In this document: one piece after another, positions 42,658-55,676 of the stretch
Layout of the letters: every line of letters begins with the position of its first letter
Numbering within the stretch: the stretch's first letter is position 1
NCBI RefSeq assembly: GCF_026745355.1
Contig: NC_079210.1
Coordinates: 11,104,560 to 11,168,559, forward strand
Direction of reading: 5' to 3'
DNA: 64,000 bases
From: Beta vulgaris subsp. vulgaris
Lineage: Eukaryota; Streptophyta; Magnoliopsida; Caryophyllales; Amaranthaceae
Translations under genes and position numbers: made by a program
Notes under the pieces: model-generated
Told to the model about the DNA's origin: nothing
Seen by the model: the letters and a program-made list of their open reading frames with translations, nothing else
Database searches by the model: none

Positions 42658-45600
42658 ATGGGTACATCCCAAATTGAAGAAAAAATTGAGGGTTGGTTGT
42701 ATGTAATAAGTTCTAATCGTTTTGGGTTACAAAGCTCGTCTAAACGCTACTTTATTCTTGAAGATCATCATTTTAAGTGCTACAAATCAATCCCAAATTC
42801 CCAAAATGAGGTTTATTCTCCTTACTTTCCTACACTAATTTGAGTTTGTAATCGAATTTGATTTTTTTCATTTGATCTCTTTTTGTTTGGTTTATGATTC
42901 TGGTGTGTTTTATTTTATTTATTGATTGTCTAGAACTGGATTACTTTACGGTTTTTTATTCTTGGGGAATTTTGTTAGTTGCTTCTTGCTTTCATGGTTA
43001 TGATTTGATAGAATCAAACCCACTAGAAAATTAGTTCTTTTTGTGTGTTATCTGGTAATTCTATTGTATGCATGCATTACTCATCGTTAGTTATGATGCA
43101 TAAATGATATTCAGTTTTAGTGTTTTCCTTATTGATTTGGGTTTTAACTTGGTGATGATGGTCAGAGTTTAGCTTAGCTTAGTGATAATGCTACTACCTT
43201 CACTGGCTCGTTTGGTGAGCAGTATCAAATGGCGGTAATAGCAATGAAATCATATGTGTGTTGCAAGGAAAATCCTGTACTCATTTTGGAATCTCATCCA
43301 GATTGTTTCCCACTAAATACCACATCTAAAGTGGTAATGGATGGCAATGTAAAAATTGTGAAGGAAAACATGTGTTTGGGGATCAATTCTCATGACCATG
43401 GACATTGGCATGATTTTTTTTAAAACAAAATTACACTAAAATTCATTACCATTACCGCCATTTGTCAGTGTCTACTGAACGAACCAGTAGTGTATTCTCC
43501 CACATGTTGGTTGCTGACTGACTCTGAGTTATGTTGCTGGTGGTTCTATAATGCTGACTGTGTCTGCATTATTTTCAAGTTTTTTGCAAGTAGTTCTCCT
43601 CTAAATTTTTTTAAGCTAACAATTTTAATGTTATTGTGGAATTTATTTTTACCTTTGTAGGGGGAACCATACTTTTCTAAGTTGCATAAAAAAACTTCTC
43701 CCTCTGCTTCTGCTTTTGTTTCAGCCTCCTGTCAAGAGCACTACTGTAGACTCCTGCATTCGCGTTGCAGATGATGGCCGAGAGAGTATTCACAGAAAAG
43801 TAAGGACTTTTGGGATTTAATGCCTCAGTTGTTCTTTCACTTAATGGAAGATGCAATCTTTTTACTATGAGAATTGGAGATGAACTTCTTGTGTATATAC
43901 TTCTTGGTTAACTTTTTTGTGGGCTTTTATATCAATAAAAATTTTGTGGGTTGCAGGTATTCTTTACGTTCACATTGTATAACAGTTCTAATCATAGTGA
44001 TCAGATTAAGGTATAGTCATTTTCTATCTGAGTTTGATATTAGTACTGCTTTTTGAAATTCTGATGTTTGATGAAGACTTTAATATAGTTGGGTGCAAGC
44101 AGTCCTGAAGTAGCAGCCAGATGGATCCATTTCTTTCAGGAAGCAGTTACTAAGGTTTGAAGCTGTCAACTTTGCTTACATCAGTTGAACTTTTGAGGGT
44201 AAATAAAGGAGGCTTTCCTCTATGTAGGTGTGTCCCATTGGGGGTTCCAGTGGTTTGGGCTGTCCCCACAACGCATGGCAGTGTTTTAGGTAACTATGTC
44301 GACTGTCGTTATCTAATATGTGCCTTGTATAGTAGATCAACATCTTACAGTGCATGTTAATATATGTTATGCAATTTCAATCATACCCAGTTTGGCAATT
44401 GGTTTCATATTGCTGGTAGCTTCTTCATCAACTGCTAAGATCTCACAAGTCAAAATAAGCATCAACAGAAAAGATGGAAAATCAAGGAGAAGGATTTGAT
44501 TGTATCGTAACAGCGTAAACCAGTTACAACCTGCCCACTTTGGGGAGCATTACAAACTTCTGAATAGCTTTACACCCAAGCAATCAACCCAATTTTCCTT
44601 CCAGTATCTCAAAATCCCTTTCTGACACATAAATAAAGTATTACAATTCCCTAAAAGTCCTCTTTCTTTCTCTAACTAATATTTCACTTCATACTGTATG
44701 TTATTAGCCTTCCCCATCCTTCTAGAGTATGTAAGCAGGGGAGATGGTCTTGCGTTTCTTAATTCCCATCAGATTGGGGATAGTAGGAAGTAGTTCTCTG
44801 TAGTGTCCTGAACAAATTTCTCTAGGATAGCCTAAGAAAATCTTTATCTTTGTCAGATAAAATGGGGAAGGGGGGCCGTGTAACCTTTAAGCAGTGAATA
44901 GGTGCTTGAGTCTCACAAAATTCCTATATATAGGGACCTATCTACCACTACTAGGATGATGTCCTTGCCTTAGAGCATCCTCACTCATGGACAAATTGGC
45001 CATGAAATTGGGTCATCCATGAAGGTTAAAAAAACATAGCCTTCCACTCATGACTTTTGCATGCTTTAGGTTGGGTCATAAAATGACTCAATTCATGTTT
45101 GGGCATCATATGACCCAAGACATGAATCAAGTCATGTGAAAGGAGGAGGAAAGGGCCCACAGTTATTTTAAACTTTCAGATTTTGTAATCTGAATAACTT
45201 TTAAAATAAAAAAAAAAAAAAAAATCAACAACTGTCATATTTCTTTGAGATCTATAAATAGACATCCCTTTTGTTATATTTTGGAACACTTCCGAAATTA
45301 ATTATTTTCTCTCTTTACATTATACACAAAATAATAAATACCCATTTTTTTTAATCCAAATTAATTACTAAATGTATTAAATTAGGATCATAAATACCCA
45401 AAATAATGTTATTTATAATATTATAAATACAAAAAGGTACAAATAATGTATTGATGTAGGAGAGAGAAAATAGGATGGGGTATAGTAAAAAGTAGGATAG
45501 AGAAGAATGATGTTTTTTTTTAGTCATGAGTGGGGTGCATTTATCAAAATGAGTCATAAAACATGATCAACTTTTGTAAGATGAGAGAGAAAGTTGATGA

Positions 45601-48600
45601 GAGAGAGGGATGACATGTTTTTTTGGGGCATGAGTGGGAATGCTCTTATAAGTTATAAGTATGAAACCTTCCATAAAGTCCATTCTTGTGTCCCCCATAT
45701 TTGAGTAAGAATGGGTACGGGTTGTAATAGCTCTCCTGGGCTTAGGGTTCATGTCTTTTACAGTTCTACTGTTTACAGACATGACATGCCTGCAATAAAC
45801 TGGCACAACCTTTTTATCTGCTGCAGAACCATTTTTTTGCCAGCCTGTTCTAGGTTTTTGGCTCCTCAGAATGCCACCCTAAGGGTGAGTCATGGTACTC
45901 TTAAGGAGGAGAGCAACTAAAAGCTCTTTTCCTTTATCTAACTTCCTTCCACTTCTTACTTTACTTAATTACCCTTCCTCATCCTTCTAGAGTATGTAAG
46001 CAGGAGATGGGAGTCCTGTTGATTGCTTGGATAAACATATTCCAGGAGGAAAAGGATCAATAGTTGCAGCTGGTGTTAATGGACAGTTTTCTTATACTGC
46101 TTAAGACCTTGCATCTCATCTCAAATTCTCATATAGAAGTAGAAAATTATACTTTGATAAGAAAACTTGGCACATCATTTTTGGGCAACATAAGCCACAT
46201 AAAAGACTTCTTACTCACATCTGTTGCTTGTAGCTGAGAGTAGGTAGCATGAAAATTTAATGAGCCAAAATTTTGATTTAAGTGAAAACCCTTATGTGAA
46301 ATAGATTGAGCAGTTCTAAGAGGATACATCATTCCAGTTCAACAAGTTGGGTTACTGCTTCATCCTCTCAAATGGATTTTATAACAACTGATGTTGTTGC
46401 ACCTTCATCATGGAGAATATTTGGATGTCAGAATGGTAAGATAATATCCTCCTCAACATTGTTCTACTTATAGTAACATTCATTCTTGACTTGGGATCGG
46501 AGACAAATTGTTATATTAACTTTCAGGTTGGGGTATTGTGTTATTGTTACAGGATTACGAGTATTCAAAGAAGCCAAAGATGGAGATTTTCATGGAAAGG
46601 TGGGTAGCCTTCTGAAACTCTGATTCTCTTTTTCCTGACCTGAAAAGTATAGCTGATTCATCTTTTATATATACAGCAATGGGATGATCATCCTGCAATT
46701 ATGGCTGTTGGTGTTGTTGATGGAACATCAGAAAACATTTTCCGGGCAGTCATGTCTCTTGGTCCTTCAAGATCTCAGTAAGCTTGGTGAATATTTTGTA
46801 TAGTAATGAGTTTCCATAGAATAGAGCTTTTCTGTGTTTGCACATCAGTGTCTATGAAAAGTCAGTATATGAGTATGCAATATGCCTTTCTGGATGGTTT
46901 GTAACTTTGTATATTGGTATGCCCCCTCGGACGTTGACCAACAAGAGAGTATGTGTGTATTGATATACTCTTATTTTTCATTTGATGCATAGTGTCTTGC
47001 GATGTTAGTATTAAATTTGATTTCTTAGCGTTATAGGCCCTTGTGGTAAGTGGTCATAGATTGTGGTAACGAAAATGCATTGTAGTGTAAATTTGTAAAG
47101 CCATTCCCATAACAGTGTCATGGTAATGCTATTGCAGTACAAAACATCAATTTTATTCCTAAATATCATTATCATCCATTACTACTTGAGAGCGGTATTA
47201 AGTGGCAAATGAAATATATGAAGAAAAACACATGTCTGGGGATGAAGTTTCATTACCATAGGTATTTTCTTTGAGGGGATCAATATGGTAGACATTGACA
47301 TGAGATTTACTTACAAAATTGCACTGAACTTGATGACCATAGCACCATTTACTACTAAACGGGTCGTAAAAGTTATAGCTGTTAACTAGCAACACTTTTA
47401 AATTTGAGGCCAATGATTCATTGTATCTTTTAAAGCTAATAAGATTTGACACATGATGCATCAAGTTACAAGGCAGTGAAATGCAAATTGATAATGTATT
47501 GTGAGAAGGATTTGAACTTATGGAGGAGTAAAGAAATTATGACGTGCGCATAACTGACATGAAGTGATGAAAGTTGAAACGCAGTTGGAATCTTCAGTAA
47601 AGAAAGAATTCTAGTCTAACTGCTGCATGAGTGGTGAAGAGTGATCTTCGTCAATTTGTAGCCTTACTATGACTGAGCAAGTGTTGAAGTAGACATAACC
47701 TCATTGGAAAGGCTGCTAAAAGACTTTGTTTGAGGCTTTCTGATGTCGGTCTTCTAGCTTCAGTGTTGTGTGCCATGCGACAAAAAATCTACCATTGCCT
47801 TAGTGTAAGTGCCTGGGGTGGTACATGGCCCACCAAAAAATTTATTTATTTGTTTTTCTGAGTCATGCAGATTTAGCAACTGTTGTGCACCTATAATACA
47901 AAGTACAGGCTTCACTTCAGTGGTCATTGTAGTCCGTGTCAAGAGTCAAGACACTCATTTGTTAGTTGGACTTTACATTCACAGCTTTTACCTTTTTCAT
48001 TTCTTTTAATCTTCTTTTTTCCCCTTTTTTTACTTTCTTATCTTTACTGCCATTAGCTTGATCTTCTTCTTTTAGTTTATTATACTTTTTTTTTTTTAAG
48101 TATCACCATGTTCTACTTTTTCTGTTCTCTTCACTATTTTCATTTCTTTTAATCTTCTCTTCACTGCCGTAACCATTAGCTTGATCTTCTTGTTTTTTTT
48201 TTTTTTTTCTTTTGAGAGGATCTTCTCCTTTTAGTTTATTATACTTTTTTCTGAATATCCCCGTGTTCTATTTTTGCTCTTCTCGTCATTATTTTGAGGG
48301 CTACCATCTCTTATATTTTTAAGCCCTGATTAAATCTGTATTTGAGCATACTTTCTTACAATACATTACTAGCAATAATCACTCCGTTTTTCCAACAAAT
48401 GCAACAATAATATTTTGTCTCAATGTATATCTTCTAATAGGTAACTTCTTAATAGTTTATAAGTGACTGATAATTAATCTAATGGTTAAATTTACGTGTT
48501 GGGGAGCCTGAATGTCAATATTAAAGCTAAGCAACTATATATGATCTTTTATAAGTTATTTGGTGCCCACCAAATTAGGAATCCTAGATCTGCCTCTGGC

Positions 48601-51600
48601 AACACGGGGAGGGGGGGGGGGGGGGGGGTTATTTACACTAGTTGCAATTTGGATGATGTGTTTCATTTTTATGATTGTTACTCTTATTCCATTCGCTTCA
48701 TATCAGATCCCATCTGGGATTCTGGTTGTGTTCCTCCTTGTTGTTCACCTTCATCATTTCAATGCAATAAGTAAATACTTATAACCTCTTTGACTTTTTG
48801 GACAAATTTTCAGTCAGTTTCTTTGGAAGCTATATATCAAAATTGTATGAATTTGAAAAACAAGCAATTTTAGTACATTTCATTGTTGATATTTAGATTT
48901 AAGTGAACTTATGTAATTACAACTAATTCTGAGTTATCCAACATTAAGATTCTCAAAACTGAAAGAAGAAGAATATAAACCTAGCAATGGTTATCAGCAA
49001 GCCATTAGTTGCTAATTTTGTAATGCTTACTGAATGAAATGTGGTTAAGACCCCTGTCCCCGGTGTTCCCATGTTGAAGATTTATGTCCAAACTCCAAAG
49101 TGCACATTTTGTTTTACCTCTAGAAATTTACCATGCGAGCGCACCTAGAGATTCTGCATATGTTGTGGATACATCCTTCAGGATTATTCCACTCCACCCT
49201 CCCCCTTCTCTAGAGAACAGAGGACTTGTCTTTATTTCTGGCTAAGATATGTCATTTTGGTCCAACTTACTTTTGGAATGGGTTGTACCTGTGACAATTA
49301 GTTCAACGTGTGCTGTCAAGTATTATGCAGGAATTCTTAAACGATGGGCATCTATCTAAAATTTATCAAAGTGTAAAATCCTTGGGAGCATCTGATTTTT
49401 CATGATCCTTTTATATGGATTGCTTTCATCCCTGAATTTGAATTTTCTTCTCTTGTAGATGGGACTACTCTTTTTATAGAGGGAGTGTTGTTGAGAATCT
49501 TGATGGCCACACTGATATCATTCACAAGCAGCTATGTGCTTATTGGCTACCTTGGTGAGAAATTAAATGCTATATGATGACTTTATCCATTATATCTAAT
49601 CTGATGTTAGTTTAGTTAGTTACCTGATAGCAAATTATGGTCTGTTCATGACTTTTAGGGGAGTGCAACAAAGAGACCTCTTGTTGAGGCGGTATTGGAG
49701 AAGGGACGATGATGGAACATATGGTGTATATATTTGCCTTCTGCACTACCACAATATTGTATTATCTCTGTTCCCCGTTCTGATAGCTCATGATTTTTCT
49801 GGTCTTTGTTTCACAGTGATCCTTTATCATTCAGTATATCACAAGAAATGCCTCCCACAGAAAGGCTATATTCGTGCATGCCTTAAAAGTAATGTACTTT
49901 TAAATCATGCATTCCAGTCAGTATTTTTCTTATCTAATGTTCTATGTACATTCTACATTCCATTTGCGGGGAGAATGTGCGTGCCTGCTCCAATTGGAAC
50001 CTTGTACCAGGGCATCTTATCATTCTTACACCCAGTCTATCTGAAAATATACTGATCTATTGTTTATCATGAGAATGGACATAAAGTAAAGTTAATGCTT
50101 GCATTGGAATGAAATCATGGGAGATTAGATATCCTAATATGTTTTTGTTGTCATTTTATGATGTAATTGAAGTGTCTGCTTTTGCTACCTCCATCCCGAG
50201 GTAATCCTCATATCAAACCTTGCTAGTCTTGTCCATTGTTATTGATCATTACTTATAGAACGTATAGAAACGTTTTCCTTTTAAACTATTTGTTGAGATG
50301 AATCTAGCAAGAACATATTTGCATTATGAAGTATGAACCAATGTATTGTCTGAGAAATTATGGTCAATGTCAATAGATATTGTCCCCAAAAATCATATGT
50401 GACCTATTATTTTGGTATCTAAGGGGTAAATGCTAACAGGTGTAATACAGAAGAAATAGATTCTTTATCTGAGATTTTCTGTTGGAATGCAAGCTAAACA
50501 ATTTATAATCTCAACTACCATCAACTTCTTTTAGGGTTTGGCTTTGTCCGTGTGCCCCCTCCTTGAACTATCTCTGACATTGATCAAGTCTCTGTTATAC
50601 TATTGGATAGGGGGGGCTTGCGCATTAGTTAATCTTAAGCATCTTAGGTTTGCGCTTCTTCAAAATCCCAGGAGCTGCTTCTCGCTTTAGGCTTCTTGTT
50701 TCAAACCGGTCCAATTCTCATTTCGTGAAATACCTTGGCAATTAGACATGTTTTGGTATAATTCTGCACATACATGTTTGCTGATTTCAGGCCACTAAAG
50801 TGAACAAAGCAGAATTTTGCAATGCCAGGGTACGAATAATGGAAATTCTCCTTTTAGTTAAACTATCCTAAGTGTTGCTACTTCCAGACATGTAGTTTCA
50901 CCCAATCTATGTGCATTGAAGACTTGAATTGCTTGGTCAGTACTGAAGCTAGTGACAGTCTGGGATGAGAACACACTTGCTTTTTCTCACTTTTGCAAGG
51001 ACTTGGGTTTGTGATTTGTTGATAGTAAGGAAATTTTAATAATATATGTTAGAAGGATTTTTTTTATTCTTTGCATATGAAGTTTGGAATTTTTGTTTGC
51101 TTTGGTTATTGAGTTGAGAAATCAATTTGTCATTGGTAATTACACAATATCCTATATTTTGCTTTTCTATATATATCTGTTTTTTCATGGTCCAGATTCA
51201 TGCTATGTGGAATTTATAAATTGATCCGAGGATGGTCTTTCTTGCAGGTGGAGGATATGTAATAACTCCTCTCAACCACGGGAAGCAGTCTGTTGTGAAG
51301 CATATGCTTGCCATTGACTGGAAACTATGGGCAGCTTATATGCTGCCCTCTTTGGCTCGATCTACAACTATCCGTATGCTTGGAAAAATTGCTGGTATAG
51401 CTTTTGGGATATGCACTGTTCATTATAAAATGTGTGCATCAAATATCTTCCACAAAACCATGTCTAAGAAAATTGTATTTGCAGCATTAAGGGAACTTTT
51501 CAAAGCAAAGGCAGGAGATTGCTTCTCTAGTAACTCGTTTGGAGATCAGCCTTTTGGCCATGCCTCACAGAACGAGAATAAGCCTGAAATCTACCCACAT

Positions 51601-53760
51601 GCTGTGGACGGAAAAGAAAATCTGGAAGAGAAAGAGTTGGAAAAATTATCTGAGCATGGTAGCCTTGCTGAACTCAATGATGTCAGTGATGAATTTTTTG
51701 ATGCTCCAGAAGGATCAGATTTTGATCCACCAGATTATGGTTGGCCTTCTGATTGTGGTCCAGAGACAAATTTGCAGGTCAGAACTTGAATATTACTTTT
51801 ACCTAGTGAAAGAATGGGAGTTAGTAAGAGGATAATCAGTTGCTATCTGACGTAGCTTTTTATAGCCATTTTCTTGTGCTAGCTTAACAATCTTTGTTTT
51901 TCTTGGCTTTTGACATCTTGATCACAAGGATCTACAATCTTTGTGTTGTCAAGCAAATAAAATATTATTTTAAAGCAAATAGTCCCGTCAGTGTAGGGCT
52001 CTTATTTGCCTGCGTGCTCCGGTGCTACATACTTTGAAGATCTTTCTGCTAGATTGCTTCTGGTAGGCTCATGTTTCAACAACCCAAGTAGCATGGCAGA
52101 TAGGGAATTTTTAAAATATATAGGTTTTGGAACGACTAATTTAGATATTTCTCTTCAGAATAATTTCAAACTTGGATTCCCTCTTAAAAGTCAAAAGATA
52201 TGTGCTAGAATGCAAATAGTATACCACATGAAGCAAGTTAGTTGAGTAAAGTAGTAGCGCCTGTTTTTGTATTCAACTTAAGGTCTTACCTTGAATTTAT
52301 CTGTGCTTTCTGTTGACTTCATCATGTACTTCTGCTATGAATTGCAGGATGCACGATCAAAGCGATCAACTGCTGCTGTGTTTGTGAAAAAGTTGCACGG
52401 GTTAGCTGGTCAGTTGAATCCTCAAATCATAATATTTTTTTGTACACTTATGTCCTGCTTTTCAGTTGTAGCTTTTAGAAGTGCTCGTATATACATGACC
52501 TGGTTTCATTTGATCCAGTGCATAAGAAGGGCTATGTAGATTTGGTAGAGATTGCCGCAAAAGAAGGCATTTCTTGTTGCTATGGTACTACACTTGCAAA
52601 AGATCCAACTTGTACCGTTGCTTCCAGTTGGACAACGACAGATCCATCAACGTTTCTGATTCGTGGAAAGACTTACTTAATGGACAGTCAAAAAGTAAGT
52701 AGTTAAAGAATGCTGATGATGATTGATGAGCTAAGTAGCTTTTAGAAATAACTAGATTAGTAGATTCTTATCTGCATAAAACTTCTGCTAATTGAACACA
52801 AGATTCAGCATATAAGATTACTGATATTATAATTCCTTTCGGTTTCCAGAAGCTTTTCATTTTTGCAGCAATGATTATATTAAGAATTTTGCCTGATGTC
52901 TCAATCCTTTTCTTGTAATCCATTTTATGGTCCTCTGTAATTCCATGGCTCGTGTTAAAACCTTTGGAAGCTGTATTTGTAATGGTGTGAGACAGTATGT
53001 TAACCTGAGAGGCTGACCCCCCCCCCCCCCCAACACACATTTACTAGGGCGGTTTGTCCTTCATATGCTTGTAGTTCATAGTTTGTAAAAGTCTGAATTA
53101 AGCATGTGAAAATTTTGTTACACGCTCTTCATTTTTCATAGTTCTTTGCTGCTAGCTTTCTATGCATGGAATTTGTATGCAAATCTTATCCAAAAGAAGA
53201 AAATAATACGTAGTTCTCTGTAACATGTGATTGCATCACTTCCTATTTTCTGAAGTTTCATATTAATTGCATCATTAGTTCATTACCTTATTTGGTATTG
53301 AGTTCTCTCTCGCTCTCTCCTAAACATGGGACCCTCTTCTTGTTTCTCTGTCTCTCTCCTGTTCACATGACCTCCTTAATTTGTGTGCCACTCCCATATG
53401 CTGTAATTTATATGGAATGGAATCTAGGCAAGCAATTGTCTTTCCGATACATTCATGAAGAATTTCAGTGTTCACTTTTTATGTTCAACTGCTAAAGTTG
53501 TAATTTGTGAAGTTCAGATAAAGGCAAATCATACTCTGATGAAAATGGTTGCAGCTGACTGGATAACATCTGACAGAAGAGAAGATGATCTCGGGGGTCG
53601 TCCTGGGAGCATTGTGCAGGTGATTTCAATCACTCTGCTATCTTCTTGCTGATTCTCAGTTTAATATTAATTTAAGCTAAACAAGCAAGTCCACTGTCTT
53701 CACAGAATTATGCAGCAAAGGGTGGTTCCGAATTTTTTTTCATAGTGAATATACAGGTTT

Positions 53761-53795
<35 letters not shown>

Positions 53796-55474
53796 GTTTA
53801 TAGTTTCAGTTATTTCAAATGTTTCAAAATTTACAGAATTACATTGCTAAATTTCAAGGCTATATTACCCCAGGTCCCTGGATCAAAAACGTATAATTTA
53901 GCACTGTACTATATGACGAGTAATCTGGAAGATGCACCTCTACTGCAGAATTTCGTTGACAGAGACGATGCTTACAGAAATTCAAGGTTCAAACTTATTC
54001 CATACATATCTAAGGTCAGTAACAATCTGGTCTGAGGCTTGGGAATTATGCTATCTTGTCCCTCTTATGAAATCAATAGCCGTATTGAGCATGCATTGCA
54101 ATGCTTTTATGGATTATTTCCTGGACATACAATATGTTTTCCAACTGCCTTCTCATATTTGAAGTGGCAATCACACAAATTTATTGGCCAACATTAAATT
54201 TACCCCATAAAAAAATTGAAGTCATCCTCAAAGTAGGAAAGTCATGCCAGTCTCACAATAGATGATGTTAGAACATTTCATATAGGACTGGCTTACAGTG
54301 ATTGCTACTTTAAATTGACTCAAAAGAACCTCTAACATCAATCTAATCAATCTATCTGTTCCTTTTATGTGCTTAATTTTGTGGACAAGTTCAAATATGT
54401 GCCAATATCAAGCTAAGATGTTCACCCTTGCCTTGATACTAGATATTCACTTTCATGATCTATGCCTTAGGGAGCGAAGACTCCTCTTGGCGAGAGACTA
54501 AAAGACATGCCATGCATGTTAAACTTACGCTTTATTCTTCTTGAATGCCTCTTGATTAACTGAGTCTCTTTATTCCAGGGACCTTGGATAGTCAAACAAA
54601 GTGTTGGGAAGAAAGCATGCCTAGCAGGACAAGCACTGGAAATTAATTATTTTTGTGGGGAGAATTATATAGAGGTAATTAACACATTGTCATTTGTTTT
54701 CATGTTTCGACTTATTAGTTGGTGGTTTTCGGTATATGTCATGGTCTCATGGACACCATACTGGTTGCGAAACTCAATAGGCAAGACTTCAATTTTCAAA
54801 ACTTTGGGAAGGTAAATGACAACACCACCTTGGCACAAGGCACCTAGAGTACAACCTACCCCTAACCCCCTTGGTGAGAATTGCTTCCACAATATGTGCG
54901 TGGAAAATTGAAAGGCTTGTCACCTTTTACTTCCTCAATATCAAAGAAGACTTCTTAAATAATTTCAGGAAGTTCCACCTGACATTTGTTTCCATATTCT
55001 GACATTTTTCCTACAATCCTTGCAGCTCGGGATCGATATTGGCTCATCAACAGTGGCAAGAGGAGTAGTTAGTCTTGTTCTCGGTTACCTTAATAACTTG
55101 GTTATTGAAATGGCATTCTTGATTCAGGTATAATATCTTTTGCTCACGTCCTTGCTTTTACATTACCGAAAATAAAGGAAAAAAGAAAGTGATAATTCAT
55201 CCTTTTCGATGTTCAGATAGAATTTACATAAAACATAAAGGATGGTGATCATATTTTAGTCTTCAGATTTTGATATTTGATCATTCTTGTTGAAATCTGC
55301 CTTATATCTGGATTAATTGTCTTTGGAAAACTAAATTGAAGTGATTTCAAATGTTAATCTCCTGCCAACTGATATTTGTAGGCAAATACTGAAGAAGAAC
55401 TTCCTGAACAGCTTCTTGGGACTTGTCGTCTCAACCATCTAGATGCTTCCAAAGCAGTTCCAATGACATTGTAG
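42658..55474 (+). CDS. EDR2-like protein: PH, START and DUF1336 domains
   Basis: Homologous to the Arabidopsis ENHANCED DISEASE RESISTANCE 2-LIKE group (the At5g35180/At2g28320 kind, not EDR2 itself), proteins thought to bind phosphoinositides and sterols/lipids at membranes. Exons read: 42658-42810, 43725-43799, 43957-44010, 44089-44154, about 46004-46074 (uncertain), about 46321-46435 (start uncertain), 46553-46599, 46677-46777, 49459-49554, 49659-49723, 49817-49888, 51248-51394, 51485-51777, 52348-52408, 52519-52694, 53518-53619, 53706-53756, 53874-54014, 54579-54674, 55026-55127, 55382-55474; about 725 aa. The PH domain covers exons 1-4 (EGWLYVISSNRFGLQ; ARWIHFFQEAV). START spans exons 6-13 (DDHPAIMAVGVVDGTS; DGHTDIIHKQL; RRYWRRDDDGTYV; MLAIDWKLW). 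An acidic linker follows, then DUF1336 from exon 15 (DPSTFLIRGKTYL; REDDLGGRPGS; DAYRNSRFKLIPY; VKQSVGKKACL; GSSTVARGV). Exon junction phases agree except around exon 5. Confidence 0.9.
43200..43492. mobile_element. Small TIR element in intron 1 (hAT-like MITE, tentative)
   Basis: Inverted ends GGCTCGTTTGGTGAGCAGT and, inward from the right, GGTTCGTTCAGTAGACACTG are both followed by CAAATGGCGGTAAT. No clear target duplication. A related degraded copy appears in intron 8 (about 47035-47375, sharing CATGTCTGGGGAT/CATGTGTTTGGGGAT and ending AAACGGGTCGT). Confidence 0.55.
44973..45645. mobile_element. Tourist/Harbinger-type MITE in intron 4 (673 bp)
   Basis: Ends GAGCATCCTCACTCATG and, inward from the right, GAGCATTCCCACTCATG, with TTA duplicated at 44970-44972 and 45646-45648. 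Inner copies of CTCATGACT and GAGTCATAAAA words occur near both ends. Non-coding. Confidence 0.92.
46778..49458 (+). other. Intron 8 of the EDR2-like gene (2.7 kb)
   Basis: It lies between START-coding exons. It holds a decayed TIR element (about 47035-47375), a tandem duplication of a pyrimidine-rich ~130-bp segment (about 47995-48125 and 48140-48290, both with GCTTGATCTTCTT and TTTTAGTTTATTATAC), and a G18 run at 48611-48628. Open frames crossing the G run have no coding support. Confidence 0.6.
49889..51247 (+). other. Intron 11 of the EDR2-like gene (1.36 kb)
   Basis: Separates CLKS from GGYVITP in the START region. No repeat or gene was recognised. The plus-strand frame at 49648-50055 is exon 10, intron 10 and exon 11 read through. 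Confidence 0.6.
53760..53791. repeat. (TC)n microsatellite in intron 17
   Basis: About 14 CT/TC units directly follow the exon 17 donor region. Confidence 0.85.
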
Positions 55475-55676
55475 TATACTAGTATCAGTGTAATTATTCA
55501 TATTCTTTCCTGAGGTGCCAAACTGTCTTGGGGTTGAAGCATTTGGTGTTCTTCATTGTCTACACTCTACAGTGTGGCTACAAAATAGAAGTGCTTTGTA
55601 TTGGAAACCTTCAGTGAAAACTTTATCTTAATCCATTATTGTTGAATGGATAGTCAAAACTTTGATTTACATATTA

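Noticed and set aside
48496..48784. Two frames crossing the poly-G run as coding
   Set aside because: They lie within intron 8 of the EDR2-like gene, and their Gly runs come from the homopolymer.
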